From Isoperla grammatica (Eukaryota; Arthropoda; Insecta; Plecoptera; Perlodidae), in the NCBI GenBank assembly GCA_945910005.1, contig OX246739.1:1704001-1768000 (forward strand): 64,000 nt of DNA. Reading direction: 5' to 3'. Under the pieces are notes generated by a model, which had not been told where the DNA came from, searched no databases, and worked only from the letters and a program-made list of their open reading frames with translations. Below, in pieces: positions 26,363-39,160 of this stretch. The translations under genes were made by a program, and so were the position numbers. Numbering within the stretch: position 1 is the stretch's first letter; each line of letters begins with the position of its first letter.

Positions 26363-29300
26363 CCAATATGGCCGACTGAAGATACATGTTTGTTTTGTTG
26401 AATATTGTTTGATGTCAGGTTAGGCTATTGTTTTTATGAACGGTAACATTTAACCAAAATAATTTATGTTTACGTACACGGTGCTCTGACATAACTACTG
26501 TATATCAACGCTCGCAATCAAGTATATAGAGACAAACAATAACTAATATGTGTTTATTCATAGAGCTAATGCCGTAGAGCGCACAATAGTTATAGTCGCA
26601 ACGTTGACTACACACTTACGTATCTCGACTTCAGATTGTAACATCTGCCAGGGTGCGAATGTTGAGAGCGAACGAAGAACAAAGAAGAACGGTACTTTTA
26701 AAGGAACACATTTAGTTACTAGGAGTGATACTGTTGAGAAGAAAGTATTAGGAAACGATAGTAGTGGTAGAGTAATATTTCCCAATCCTGGATATCGTCA
26801 AATAAAACGGATGGAAGAAAAAGTGAGTTGTTTCAAAGCAATCTATGCACAGGGTCCTTTATGTTTCTTTGAAAATTGTTTGTTGAACATGTTCAGGTTA
26901 TGTCAGTCGGACGTAGCTTGAGTCCAATGCTTTACTACTGACGAGTTCTCCCTCCATAACGTAATTACAATTTACCTTAATCGTTTTGCTAGTTTTATAA
27001 ATGTAGTGGGCAGTTACTTGCAGGTAGTCACATATAAATTATTATTGGGCATGTAAAAATACTGACCAGTACAATAGGTAGTTGCGTGTTGACACTAAGT
27101 CGCGTTCAGTTTGATTCAATCGTATTCATTCCCGTGCACTGGCGAACATTGGAGCAGCGCTTTTCTCGCGAGAAGCGTCGGAGCCCTGATGCTCAGCAAG
27201 CGACACATCTGACCTATCTCCAGTATTTTTAGTATGCCAAGTAAATCCTAACGTGGATGTGACCCAGATTTTTGTATGCACTTCGTTGCGACGGAGAACT
27301 CGTCGGAAGGAAGGAAGTTTGCAAATATTATCTTTACGGGATAACTTTTCAAGTAAAGACTAAAAAACATCCATATGGTAATGCTCAGCGCACACAGTGT
27401 AGAAGTTTCTAGGTTACGTATGTTGTTAAATATGTTTCGTACATATCGAGTGGTACTTTTGTCTCGTTTCGACCATTCGCAATGTTATAAACAAAAACAT
27501 GAGTCAAGCAGGTTTTGAAAATGTAAAGCTACATAAAACAGCAATATAAACAATTTGCGAAGAGCAGGAATACAAATCAAGAACAAAGAAGATAATTTTA
27601 CAACTCAGTCGCTGTTATTTCTCATGCTATTTATCCCCTCCCCCCCCCCCCCCCCCCCCTTTATCCTTACCTCTCACATTACAAGACATTTTAATGCAGT
27701 AAGATCCGCGGAGTCTTTAGAAGTGGTTTTTTATTTGAGCTCTCTGATAATCCATAGATTTGATTGAATTTCTGTTTATTTATTCCATCACAGTAAGTGA
27801 CAACGAGATCCTTAATTTCAGTGTACGCCTCAAAGAGTCATGTATACCGTCCTCTAAAAGTCTTCTGGTGAACTAAGACACTTGGGCACCATCGTACCTT
27901 AGAACTGAGCGTATGCTGATGCAGTAAATACTTTAGGCACTCACCTCATGTGTAGCCTAGTTATTGATGCGTTTTCACTTTTACGACACCTATGCTCTCA
28001 AATCAATGTTTTAAGAATTTCGGTAAGGAATCCTGAATGAAGTGGTGAAAATATGTACCCGGTTCTTTCATGTAAAGCTTTGGTCATTTTCGTAATTTTC
28101 CACTTCACACACTTTCCAATCTCGTATCCTCTTTGTTACTGTCGTTCGCAGACCTCTGACTTTCCGGCCCATTAGCTGAAAAACATGAGAGACGTAGAGT
28201 CCACAATCACGAGGCGTCTAAACACATAACGACATCAAAATGTCTGCCATGAATACAATTATTCCTCTGTATGGTCAAGTCCATAGCGATACCGCAAGAC
28301 CACAACACTACATAAAAATGTTTCCCTACGTTACTCAGAATAAATACATACGTAATTCGAAATGAGTATATTTAGTAATGAATGTAATGAATGATATAAA
28401 GGAAGTTAGAACTAAGAGTTAGATGCCGTGTCAAACCGGTTAGCTCATGCAGATATTACGTGTCGAGTAATGCAAAGACATTATTACCTGGATTTATCTT
28501 CATTAATCAACTGCTCTAGTCGTGAGTAACGATTTTTTATTAAGGTTTAATTGGTCGAACTGAGTTCATTATTTCATCCACATCAGATGAAATCCCTGTT
28601 ATTAAAACAACGTAATTAAAAATGCTATTAAAATGTTATTATCATCGTTTGCTCCGCAGGTTACTGACTCAAGACTCTTAATGTATTCGTAAGTCAAGAA
28701 ATGTTTTTGATTGCATTTTTGCCATCAACGTAATAAAATAATGCAACATGTTTTTTTCTATCACTAATGAGTAATGCTTTATGTAAATAAAACATAGTTT
28801 ATCGAAGTCAGCCAATGAACTAGCAGCAGTCATGTCATTGGTCAAGAGATCTTCCTTTCTATGGGTGTGTCCGAATGATATAAAGTATGCGTGCTTACTT
28901 GCTTGTTTACTTGTTTGATCACTAAACTAAGGTATGACGTCGTAAGCTGGAGTAAAACGCTCACAGTCAACACTGTCTAACAAAGAAGATGAAATTGCAG
29001 TGAATGTTTTTTATTCAGATTCTCACGAACAGGAATCGCAGACAGAGCATAAAACAAAAACTATTCCAATATACTTTAATAACGTTACAATAACATAATC
29101 ATTGCACTATATTGTTTAATAATTAGTTTTTGTTGCTTGCCAAAACGGTATGTTTGTTTACTTTCGATTGGCAATATATGATCGTTGAAAGATTTCAGAT
29201 GGCGTTTTTGTTTGAAGTCTGTCCTACAACATTAGTTCGCCATTACTACTGAAAAGCAACACAAAGAAACTCTCTTGTCTCAGCCACTCGTTTTGTAGTT

Positions 29301-29749
29301 TACAGTGATACACATAATACATTTCCTGTTTCCATCAACTTTATGGCCGTATATATATATAACTATTGAAACTCATATTTCGCAAATAGCATAGATTCAT
29401 CTTCTATTGGCAGCTCACATTTTTTTGTCCTCCAATATGGCCGTTGTTTACTCTTTGATTAGAGAGAGTTTGTAGAAGATACTTCACAGTACGCACTATA
29501 CTGTATACAGTGGGAACCAGCCATGACCCTGACACAATAAGACAGCTATATGCGCATGCGCAGCCCGCTAAGCCGGAATGGCGAGTCCTCACTTCCTAAT
29601 TGACACTCATTAAGCCACACGCTCTACTGAACACTTGCTAATTCCTTGTCCCTACAATCTTCTGCACGAGACAGCAAATCGGCTTCCCTTGGGAGGCGGT
29701 GGCTACTCTACTGTGTGTCTTTCATTTGACTTCCATCATCCATCATCAC

Positions 29750-30638
29750 CTCTCGGCAATATCTCTCGGCAATATCTCTCGGCCATTTCTCTCGGCAATT
29801 TCTCTCGGCAATAACTCATGGCAATATCGGCAATGTCTCTCGGCAATAACTCTCGGAAATATCTCTCGGCAATAACTCTCGGCAATATCTCTCGGCAATT
29901 TCTCTCGGCAATTTCTCTTGGCAATATCTTTCGGCAATTTCTCTTGGCAATTTCTCTCGGCAATAACTCTCGGAAATATCTCTCGGCAATTTCTTCCGGC
30001 AATTTCTTTCGGCAATTACTCTCGGCAATCTCTACAACAAGAAACACGGCAATATCTCTCGGCAATATCTCTCGGGTTTATCTCTCGGAAATCCCTCGGC
30101 AATGTATCTCGGCAATATCTCTCGGCAATAACTCTCGGCAATATCTCTCGGCAATATCTCTCGGCAATTTCTTTCAGCAATTTCTTTCGACAATTACTCT
30201 TGGCAATAACTCTTGGCAATATCTTTAGGAAATTTATTTCGGCAATATCTCTCGGCAATATCTCTCAGCAATATTTGTCGGCAATATCTCTCGGCAACAT
30301 TTGTCGACAATATCTCTCGGCAATATTCTCTTGGCAATATCTCTCGGCTATATCTCTAGGCAATTTCTCTCGGAAATTTCTCTCGGCAATAACTCTCGGC
30401 AATAACTCTTAGCAATATCTCTCGGCAATTGTTCTCGGCAATATCTCTCGGTTATAACTCTCGGCAATATCGCTCGGCAATTTCTTTTGGCAATAACTTT
30501 CGGCAATAACTCTTGGCAATATCTTTCGGCCATTTCTCTCGGCAATTTCTTTCGGAAATATCTCTCGGCAATATCTCTCGGCAATATTTGTTGGCAATAC
30601 CTCTCGGTAATATCTGTCGGCAATATCTCTCGGCAATG
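29750..30638. repeat. 15-bp minisatellite, about 59 units
   Basis: The unit is TCTCTCGGCAATATC, with variants GGCAATAAC, GGCAATTTC and TTTCGGC. It is interrupted by one non-repeat patch near 30030-30050 (TACAACAAGAAACACGG). Because 15 is a multiple of three, long open frames occur in several phases on both strands; these are artefacts of the repeat. Confidence 0.97.
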
Positions 30639-30679
30639 TGTGCCAGCAAAATGTTCTCTCTGGTCAAGATGAGTTGGCG

Positions 30680-31623
30680 GTTGTCAGACAGGTTGTTGTA
30701 TTGTCAGACAGGTTGTTGTATTGTCAGACGGGTTGTTTTATTCTCAGACAGGTTGTTGTATTGTCAGACAGGTTGCTGTGTTGTCAGACAAGTTGTTTGT
30801 ATTATCAGACAAGTTTTTGTATTGTCAGACAGGTTGTTGTATTGTCAGACAGGTTGTTGCATTGTCAGACAGGTTGTTGTATTGTTAGATAGGTTGTGGT
30901 TGTATTGTCAGACAGGTTATTGTATTGTCCGACGGTTTGTTGTATTGTCAGACAGGTTGTTGTATTGTCAGACAGGTTGTTGTATTGTCAGACAAGTTGT
31001 TTGTATTATCAGACAAGTTGTTTGTATTAGACAAGTTGTTGTATTGTCAGACAGGTTGTTGTATTGTCAGACAGGTTGTTGCATTGTCAGACGGGTTGTT
31101 GTATTGTCAGACAGGTTGTTGTATTGTCAGACAGGTTGTTGTATTATCAGACAAGTTTTTGGTATTGTCAGACAGGTTGTTGCATTGTCAGACAGGTTGT
31201 TGTATTGTTAGATAGGTTGTGGTTGTATTGTCAGGCAGGTTGTTGCATTGTCAGACGGGTTGTTGTATTGTCACACAGGTTGTTGTATTGTCAGACAGGT
31301 TGTTGTATTGTCAGACAGGTTGTTGTATTGTCACACAGGTTGTTGTATTGTCAGACAGGTTGTTGTGTTGTCAGACAGGTTGTTGTATCGTCAGACAGGT
31401 TGTTGTATTGTCAGACAGGTTGTTGTATTGTCAGACAGGTTGTTGTATTGTCAGACGAGTTGTTTGTATTATCAGACAGGTTGTTGTATCGTCAGACAGG
31501 TTGTTGTATTATCAGACAGGTTGTTGTATTGTCAGACGAGTTGTTTGTATTATCAGACGGGTTGTTGTATTGTCAGACAGGTTGTTGTATTGTCAGACAG
31601 GTTGTTGTATTGTCAGACAGGTC
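30680..31623. repeat. 20-bp minisatellite, about 47 units
   Basis: The unit is TTGTCAGACAGGTTGTTGTA, containing the imperfect palindrome TGTCAGACA. Variants (TATCAGACAAGTTGTTTG, TTAGATAGGTTGTGG) recur in blocks, for example near 30790, 30990, 31140 and 31460, showing segmental duplication within the array. It begins only about 40 bp after the end of the unrelated 15-bp array. Confidence 0.97.
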
Positions 31624-32266
31624 TTTGAAACCCCTTCTTTTACTTCTATACTACTTCGTGACGTTTACTTTGTAACAAAGGGACATTTTCTAAAACGATA
31701 CTAAAAAAAAACACCTGTTATCTCTTTTACGTTTATTTTGTCACGTTCCAAATAAGACTTGTGCTTGATCACTTGATATGAAGTTAGAATGCTCCTACTC
31801 TTGTCCCCTCACAATAAAATGGAAGGAAAGCTGTTTTGATATTCTTACACCCAGCGCCTGGTTTTATAACCAATCTATAAAAGTTTATTTCAGTAAAACT
31901 TGAGTAAACTCAAGGTATTATGAGCGGATTCATATTCCGCGCCTCACCTAAAACCTAACTTCTTAAATCGTACCGTAAATCTGAAATCTTAAGATCTTCC
32001 AAATGTTCACAGTTTCCCAGACAATGGCCGAGACAGCAATAAAATGATTCCTTCATTCTCTATTTTTCAAATGATCTAAACGAAAAACCTTCATAAACAA
32101 AACTGTTTGAAAGTCTTCATTAACAAATTTCAACCATCAACTAATATAGATGAATTAATTGTGTTATAAAATATGACTTTAACTCACCTACATTCATCTT
32201 TGTGGTTATGATATACATTGTTCTAGTGGTGTTGGTTTGTTTGGTTATATTTGCAGTCAACTCTTA

Positions 32267-32413
32267 GGTTGGAATTCATAGTCGGCCCCTACACCTAGGG
32301 GCGCCCATTGTTGCTAAGGTAACAATTGTTTCCATGTTATTTCCCATAAACAAAACAAATCCATAGCAACAATGGGTGCCCCTAGGTGTAGGGGCCGACT
32401 ATGAATTCCAACC
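32267..32413. mobile_element. 147-bp MITE with near-perfect terminal inverted repeats
   Basis: GGTTGGAATTCATAGTCGGC at the left end is the exact complement of GCCGACTATGAATTCCAACC at the right end. Pairing extends inward through CCCTACACCTAGGGGCGCCC (one mismatch) and ATTGTTGCT to a TIR of about 50 bp. TA flanks both sides (32265-32266 and 32414-32415), compatible with a Tc1/mariner-like target duplication; CTTA...TAAG could alternatively be part of the TIR. The roughly 45-bp centre has no ORF, so it is non-autonomous. Confidence 0.85.
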
Positions 32414-33073
32414 TAAGTTTCCAAGATAGTATTGTAACATTGCTGGTACCTTCACGCGGCTTTTAGCACTGAACCTGCAGAACTGCTTAGAAATAGAGAT
32501 TTCCTTAAAAAACAATCCCGTTCATTGAAAGCCCGAAGCAGTGTTTTTACACCGGGTGTTATGTTTCTATTAAGACGAGAAATACTCAACATGTCTGCAT
32601 AATCTGATTATAATTTCGCATTCGTATCTCGGCTGTTGCCAACATTTGCATAGCGAGATCGTTTTTGTTTCTTCTTCTGCGGTCGCTGTGATTGCTTCGA
32701 GTAGCTCGGTCCCGTTATGGGAAGCAATGAGAGGATCAATACAAACAAAGAAGACAACACGGAGTATCTCTCTCAGAGAGTGAGATTTGAATTGTGTACA
32801 ATTCATTACAACCTCGTTTCGTTGCTGCTCGGATCCTTTGCACGTAACCCACAGAGGGGTGATTTATCTGGTACACAATTAGTGATAGAAACGCGATTTA
32901 TAAGTTTCACACAGAAACCAGGAACAAAACCGTGGCCAGATGAATGTAAGGCTGCGTCTCAATGCTTCGTAAAACAATGAAACTTATGAAAGTGACATGA
33001 AAAGAAGGCAGTAAGCTAGCAGACTATTTAGTCCATACTTGGAGCTTTGAGACATGCTTTAAGTAGCTAGAGA

Positions 33074-33145
33074 TGCGAGATGGCTCAGTGAGGCACGATA
33101 CTCAGTTTCCGTCGGTTACGGGTTCGTCTCCCGTACCGAGATTTA
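33074..33145 (+). mobile_element. tRNA-like SINE head
   Basis: GAGATGGCTCAGTGAGGCAC looks like a D-arm/A box, and ACGGGTTCGTCTCCCGT is a perfectly paired T-arm (ACGGG/CCCGT) around a B box at 33121-33131. The 5' and 3' ends do not form an acceptor stem, so this is a tRNA-derived repeat or tRNA relic rather than a working tRNA. Confidence 0.45.
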
Positions 33146-33369
33146 TTGGTCCTATAAGTTGGTGAGTTCTGAGATTCATGCTATAGTGCCACCCCCGGGA
33201 TATTATGTTTCATGGAACCTATGATCAATGTTTACCAGACCATCGTAACTAGTCCTAGCGATATCGTCAAATAATCCAAATACTTACCTGAAAGAAACGA
33301 ATCCAAACACGTTAATCAGTAAAGAATGAATTCTATAAAACTAGACCCTCACGTACTCAGTTGTGTGGG

Positions 33370-36105
33370 ACATAGAGCACAATGGCTCTTGTACCAGACT
33401 GTACCTATCCTACACGATAGAGCCCGGGTAGGCATAGAGCACAATGGCTCTTGTACCAGACTGTACCTATCCTACACGATAGAGCCCGGGTAGACATAGA
33501 GCACAATGGCTCTTGTACCAGACTGTACCTATCCTACACGATAGTGCCCGGGTAGACATAGAGCACAATGGCTCTTGTACCAGACTGTACCTATCCTACA
33601 CGATAGAGCCCGGGTAGACATAGAGCACAATGGCTCTTGTACCAGACTGTACCTATCCTACACGATAGAGCCCGGGTAGACATAGAGCACAATGGCTCTT
33701 GTACCAGACTGTACCTATCCTACACGATAGAGCCCGGGTAGACATAGAGCACAATGGCTCTTGTACCAGACTGTACCTATCCTACACGATAGAGCCCGGG
33801 TAGACATAGAGCACAATGGCTCTTGTACCAGACTGTACCTATCCTACACGATAGAGCCCGGGTAGACATAGAGCACAATGGCTCTTGTACCAGACTGTAC
33901 CTATCCTACACGATAGAGCCCGGGTAGACATAGAGCACAATGGCTCTTGTACCAGACTGTACCTATCCTACACGATAGAGCCCGGGTAGACATAGAGCAC
34001 AATGGCTCTTGTACCAGACTGTACCTATCCTACACGATAGAGCCCGGGTAGACATAGAGCACAATGGCTCTTGTACCAGACTGTACCTATCCTACACGAT
34101 AGAGCCCGGGTAGATCATAGAGCACAATGGCTCTTGTACCAGACTGTACCTATCCTACACGATAGAGCCCGGGTAGATCATAGAGCACAATGGCTCTTGT
34201 ACCAGACTGTACCTATCCTACACGATAGAGCCCGGGTAGATCATAGAGCACAATGGCTCTTGTACCAGACTGTACCTATCCTACACGATAGAGCCCGGGT
34301 AGACATAGAGCACAATGGCTCTTGTACCAGACTGTACCTATCCTACACGATAGAGCCCGGGTAGATCATAGAGCACAATGGCTCTTGTACCAGACTGTAC
34401 CTATCCTACACGATAGAGCCCGGGTAGACATAGAGCACAATGGCTCTTGTACCAGACTGTACCTATCCTACACGATAGAGCCCGGGTAGACATAGAGCAC
34501 AATGGCTCTTGTACCAGACTGTACCTATCCTACACGATAGAGCCCGGGTAGATCATAGAGCACAATGGCTCTTGTACCAGACTGTACCTATCCTACACGA
34601 TAGAGCCCGGGTAGACATAGAGCACAATGGCTCTTGTACCAGACTGTACCTATCCTACACGATAGAGCCCGGGTAGACATAGAGCACAATGGCTCTTGTA
34701 CCAGACTGTACCTATCCTACACGATAGAGCCCGGGTAGACATAGAGCACAATGGCTCTTGTACCAGACTGTACCTATCCTACACGATAGAGCCCGGGTAG
34801 ACATAGAGCACAATGGCTCTTGTACCAGACTGTACCTATCCTACACGATAGAGCCCGGGTAGACATAGAGCACAATGGCTCTTGTACCAGACTGTACCTA
34901 TCCTACACGATAGAGCCCGGGTAGATCATAGAGCACAATGGCTCTTGTACCAGACTGTACCTATCCTACACGATAGAGCCCGGGTAGATCATAGAGCACA
35001 ATGGCTCTTGTACCAGACTGTACCTATCCTACACGATAGAGCCCGGGTAGACATAGAGCACAATGGCTCTTGTACCAGACTGTACCTATCCTACACGATA
35101 GAGCCCGGGTAGATCATAGAGCACAATGGCTCTTGTACCAGACTGTACCTATCCTACACGATAGAGCCCGGGTAGATCATAGAGCACAATGGCTCTTGTA
35201 CCAGACTGTACCTATCCTACACGATAGAGCCCGGGTAGACATAGAGCACAATGGCTCTTGTACCAGACTGTACCTATCCTACACGATAGAGCCCGGGTAG
35301 ACATAGAGCACAATGGCTCTTGTACCAGACTGTACCTATCCTACACGATAGAGCCCGGGTAGACATAGAGCACAATGGCTCTTGTACCAGACTGTACCTA
35401 TCCTACACGATAGAGCCCGGGTAGACATAGAGCACAATGGCTCTTGTACCAGACTGTACCTATCCTACACGATAGAGCCCGGGTAGACATAGAGCACAAT
35501 GGCTCTTGTACCAGACTGTACCTATCCTACACGATAGAGCCCGGGTAGATCATAGAGCACAATGGCTCTTGTACCAGACTGTACCTATCCTACACGATAG
35601 AGCCCGGGTAGACATAGAGCACAATGGCTCTTGTACCAGACTGTACCTATCCTACACGATAGAGCCCGGGTAGACATAGAGCACAATGGCTCTTGTACCA
35701 GACTGTACCTATCCTACACGATAGAGCCCGGGTAGACATAGAGCACAATGGCTCTTGTACCAGACTGTACCTATCCTACACGATAGAGCCCGGGTAGACA
35801 TAGAGCACAATGGCTCTTGTACCAGACTGTACCTATCCTACACGATAGAGCCCGGGTAGACATAGAGCACAATGGCTCTTGTACCAGACTGTACCTATCC
35901 TACACGATAGAGCCCGGGTAGACATAGAGCACAATGGCTCTTGTACCAGACTGTACCTATCCTACACGATAGAGCCCGGGTAGACATAGAGCACAATGGC
36001 TCTTGTACCAGACTGTACCTATCCTACACGATAGAGCCCGGGTAGACATAGAGCACAATGGCTCTTGTACCAGACTGTACCTATCCTACACGATAGAGCC
36101 CGGGT
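33370..36105. repeat. 62/63-bp satellite array, about 44 units
   Basis: The unit joins CATAGAGCACAATGGCTCTT, GTACCAGACTGTACCTATCC and TACACGATAGAGCCCGGGTA. Units end in GTAGA (62 bp) or GTAGATCATAG (63 bp). Outside this indel almost every unit is identical, implying recent amplification. Between about 34860 and 35240 the order 63-63-62 is repeated, giving a 188-bp higher-order unit. The 63-bp form keeps an open frame, which explains the repeated ORFs here; it is not evidence of a protein. Confidence 0.97.
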
Positions 36106-36129
36106 TAGTGGGATGTGTGTGGAGGAAAG

Positions 36130-36200
36130 CCAAGAGCCCGCGGTGGCTCTGAGCCATACGAGCCCATGGACGTGGGTTCGAATCCCGCCTCAGGCATCCG
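36130..36200 (+). mobile_element. tRNA-like SINE head at the array edge
   Basis: GGTGGCTCTGAGCCATACG, an A-box-like arm, is followed by GTGGGTTCGAATCCCGCCTC with B box GGTTCGAATCC at 36175-36185. It starts within 35 bp of the end of the 62/63-bp array, so the array may have nucleated beside an insertion. Confidence 0.4.
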
Positions 36201-39160
36201 TACGCTCACTATTTCCCCGCCCCGCCTCGCATTGCATTTATAGATACGTATAATTAAATGAATTACTCAGGCGATAAATAGTATTATTAAATATTTTATT
36301 CGAGGTCACACATTCCATTAATATAATATAAACTACACTATAGTCAACAATAAGGCAAGTTCTTGGTTCCATTTGTCAACTTAGGCAGAATATGTCAACT
36401 AGACAGAATAGCTGCACGAATATTGGATTTACTGTCAAATAATCGTCCCTGTAAGCCAGGCACGCTGTCTCGCAATAGAGCCTCTGATTGGTCTGTAATG
36501 CACGCAAACACATTACTTTGTATATTACAGATTTTAATTTTGTTTACATGTTATGTCCATGTACATCACGTCTATTAGATTGATGCGTATTGTTTTTTAT
36601 CTAAAATGTTTCAATGTGGTATCCCAGTGTTGCGTAACTATCGTAAGTTTTAAGGGTGTTATGGCTAATTATCGTGACCGTAGTTATAGTTTTCTTGTTA
36701 GGTTGGAGCCGCTGTCTTCAGTGAATGTTGGGACGCGCTATTACACGTGAATGATTAAGAGGAGTTAATTCCTTAAGTGGTACTTAGCAAACTCACGAAA
36801 AACAATTTAAAACCAAAAAAACATACCTGCATAAGAACGTGACGAGTCTAACGGTAAAAGCCACCATAATATATAAATAACTTACTTTCGTTTGAACGGA
36901 AATCAATACTCATCTCATTTAATGGAAAACACAACCACAAAAAAGTAAGCATAACGTTTTGCCTCCGATCATTTCTTAGAACCAAATCACCGATGAAAAG
37001 AATACAACAACTTTGCATGTGAATATTTTTACAGTTCATTATCCTTCAATTACCAGGGGTTCAGAATGTGGACAGGCGAAAAGCAATTACAATAAATTAT
37101 TAGCTTCCCATAGCTGGTAGCAAGGCAACTATACGGTTGCATAATGATGCTCGAAGTCAACAAACAACTTCCCACGCGGACTTCCGCGGTTCAAAGAGCT
37201 TCAAATGTGATCTCTTATCGACTGAGTGCCAATTAGTCCACATGCACGCGCTGCGTTTTGTACTCGCTACAAATATGTGTATTACAATACTATATTATGA
37301 ACAAACAATGTAATCACACAATCTGTAATATACACCCAAGAAGATTGTCTGTTCATATATATAAGGGGAATTTGACTAGGTACTAAAAATATATTTAATG
37401 ATTTTAAGTAAACGATTACATCATGACAAGTATTTTGAAATGTGATATAGTACCTCTCTTGCTACACAGCCTAAGTTACCCACTGCAGCAATAATGAGTT
37501 GGCACCAACTGTAATACCATCACCTCCCTGGCCGTTCCCAATGTATGCCTATAGGCTACAATTTATTACGGTTGTACGGGTTTCAAAGAAATATTAGTGA
37601 ATTATCGACACAAATCTACCACTATTACATGAACAAAATACATAGTTGCAGAGGGAAACATGTATCTATAAAAACTGTTGTACACACGACACCGACCTAA
37701 GAGGTAATTTCTTACTTATTTATTGTTTGTGTGATAGCACATTGTATATAAATGATAAAGAAGACAATTACATACATCTTGTAAAAAATTTCCAGAGTCG
37801 TTAGCTGTTAACATTTTAATATGGTATAACTAGGACAAAACATAACGCGGTTACAGCTATTTAATAAACCAACAATAACATATTTTAAAAAAACCAACAC
37901 AACCTGAATTTCACCATAATATCCACAAGTGTTTCTTGAATAAATATTAAAAAAAAAAAAAGTTTGAGAAAAAAGTGTCAAAAAAAGTGAAATGTCTTCT
38001 TCTAAAAAAAGAAGCAATAACGGTATTCGCAAAAGAGGTAAAGACGATGGATGCCCCAATATTGCGGCGCGAGTGTGTGTACGTGTGTGTACGTGTGTAC
38101 ACTGTACACGGCTGATCGGAGAGGATTGTGGTTGGCGCGCAGAGTTCATTGACCGCCTCAACGAGTTTTAGCGCAGGTCAACGATCCGCTTTACTTATAA
38201 TAAGACGGAGCTTTTTTTCATGGGAGTAGGATTACTTTACTAAGCATTCACTTTCGGAGGCGAGTGCAAAGGCGTAGTCTCGAGCAAGTGTTGTTCAACA
38301 GTTAGTCTCAATATCTTCTCCTCTCTGAGTCTCTCGCTGGTCGGGTAAAAGTAAATCTCCTCTCCAACCGACCTAACGAGCTGGAAATAACGGGATATCT
38401 GGGAACTAGCTGTAAAGCGGTGTGACGCAATTATGGCAGCACAAAATAGCAACACTAGTTTTTCGTTTTCTTTAAGTACCGCTACTCTCTGTTATAAGAT
38501 ACATCTCGGGGAGGAAGTGAGAATTTGAATATTTACGAGATGGAATAACAAGTTTCGTAATCCCTGCCGGCTTTATCGATTACCGGCCTTTTCGCTGTGG
38601 GCTAGGGCTACCCTCGGGGGGGGGGGGGGGGGGGGGGGCTCATTATTGTAGACCCATTAATGAAGTACCTGCGTCTCATTGCTTTTATTGTGGAATACCT
38701 GCAGCGTAAAGAGCGCGGACTTCGTTAAGAGATTTCAATTTCATTTTAAAATCGTCTTCATTTTTAATGATTATCTCTTCATTTTAGCAGTTTGTTCATA
38801 AATCAGAGATACTTTTGGAAGATTTTAAAAGTATTTTTTCGGATAGAAAATATGAAATGAGTAATTGATACAATTAACTGCTTAAAACTAGAGTTACAAT
38901 GTATTTCATTTCGTTATTGGGCAGTATCGGTATTTAGCTGTGACCCAGTTTTCTTATTTCCATTGGTCAACATTATTGTACGAATTATTATATTAGGAGG
39001 AAGTTATGTAGTCTATTGATCAATATACATCTGTAATGGGATTTAGGTGCCATAGTAGCCACAACAAGGTGTGTACAGCTTTAGAGTAGCACTTATTCTT
39101 CCTGATTTTGACACTGAAATGTGATGTTCTCACAATTTTGAATTCCATTATTGGCGTTTA
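36200..39160. other. Intron 1 distal sequence
   Basis: AT-rich with no recognised exon. It holds a GTGTGTACGT microsatellite near 38075-38100 and an uninterrupted G23 run at 38616-38638, about 0.7 kb before the exon 2 acceptor region. Confidence 0.7.

Larger units (their letters stand above)
16044..29749. other. Intron 1 unique sequence, 13.7 kb
   Basis: No coding exon recognised. Contents: poly-C runs (about 16437-16451, 18532-18547, 20021-20030 and a C20 at 27640-27659); an 80-bp direct repeat at 20073-20232; a TATA-Inr pair at 20582-20614; a 3-fold short repeat at 23150-23278; a tRNA-like A-box (TGGCTCTAGTTGGTACAGC) near 24839; and a two-copy repeat with CCAATGAGAGGC at 26282-26362. ORFs of about 70-145 codons (for example 17195-17632 and 26550-26921) lack any motif I can recognise. 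Confidence 0.65.
31624..33369. other. Intron 1 sequence with inverted-repeat element
   Basis: No exon recognised. It contains the 147-bp inverted-repeat element at 32267-32413 and a tRNA-like SINE head at 33070-33150. The frame at 32717-32980 shows no recognisable domain. Confidence 0.7.

Noticed and set aside
26550..26921. 123-codon open frame
   Set aside because: No motif or homology recognised, and composition is like surrounding intron. Not supported as a gene.
28879..28910. TATAAAG as a promoter
   Set aside because: No initiator-like sequence lies about 30 bp downstream; such AT motifs are frequent by chance here.
29736..31704. Multiple overlapping frames of 100-230 codons on both strands
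   Set aside because: They arise from 15-bp and 20-bp minisatellites; frames are open in several phases at once, as expected for short repeats lacking stops.
33074..33145. Functional tRNA gene
   Set aside because: The T-arm is good, but no acceptor stem or anticodon arm could be paired; read as a tRNA-derived repeat.
34071..35300. Repeated frames with a 21-residue YQTVPILHDRARVDHRAQWL-type unit
   Set aside because: They exist only where 63-bp units are consecutive and are ended by the 62-bp units. They are satellite artefacts.
29750..36105. CRISPR-like appearance of regular repeats
   Set aside because: The arrays are contiguous tandem repeats without unique spacers, in a eukaryotic intron, and no cas genes are present.
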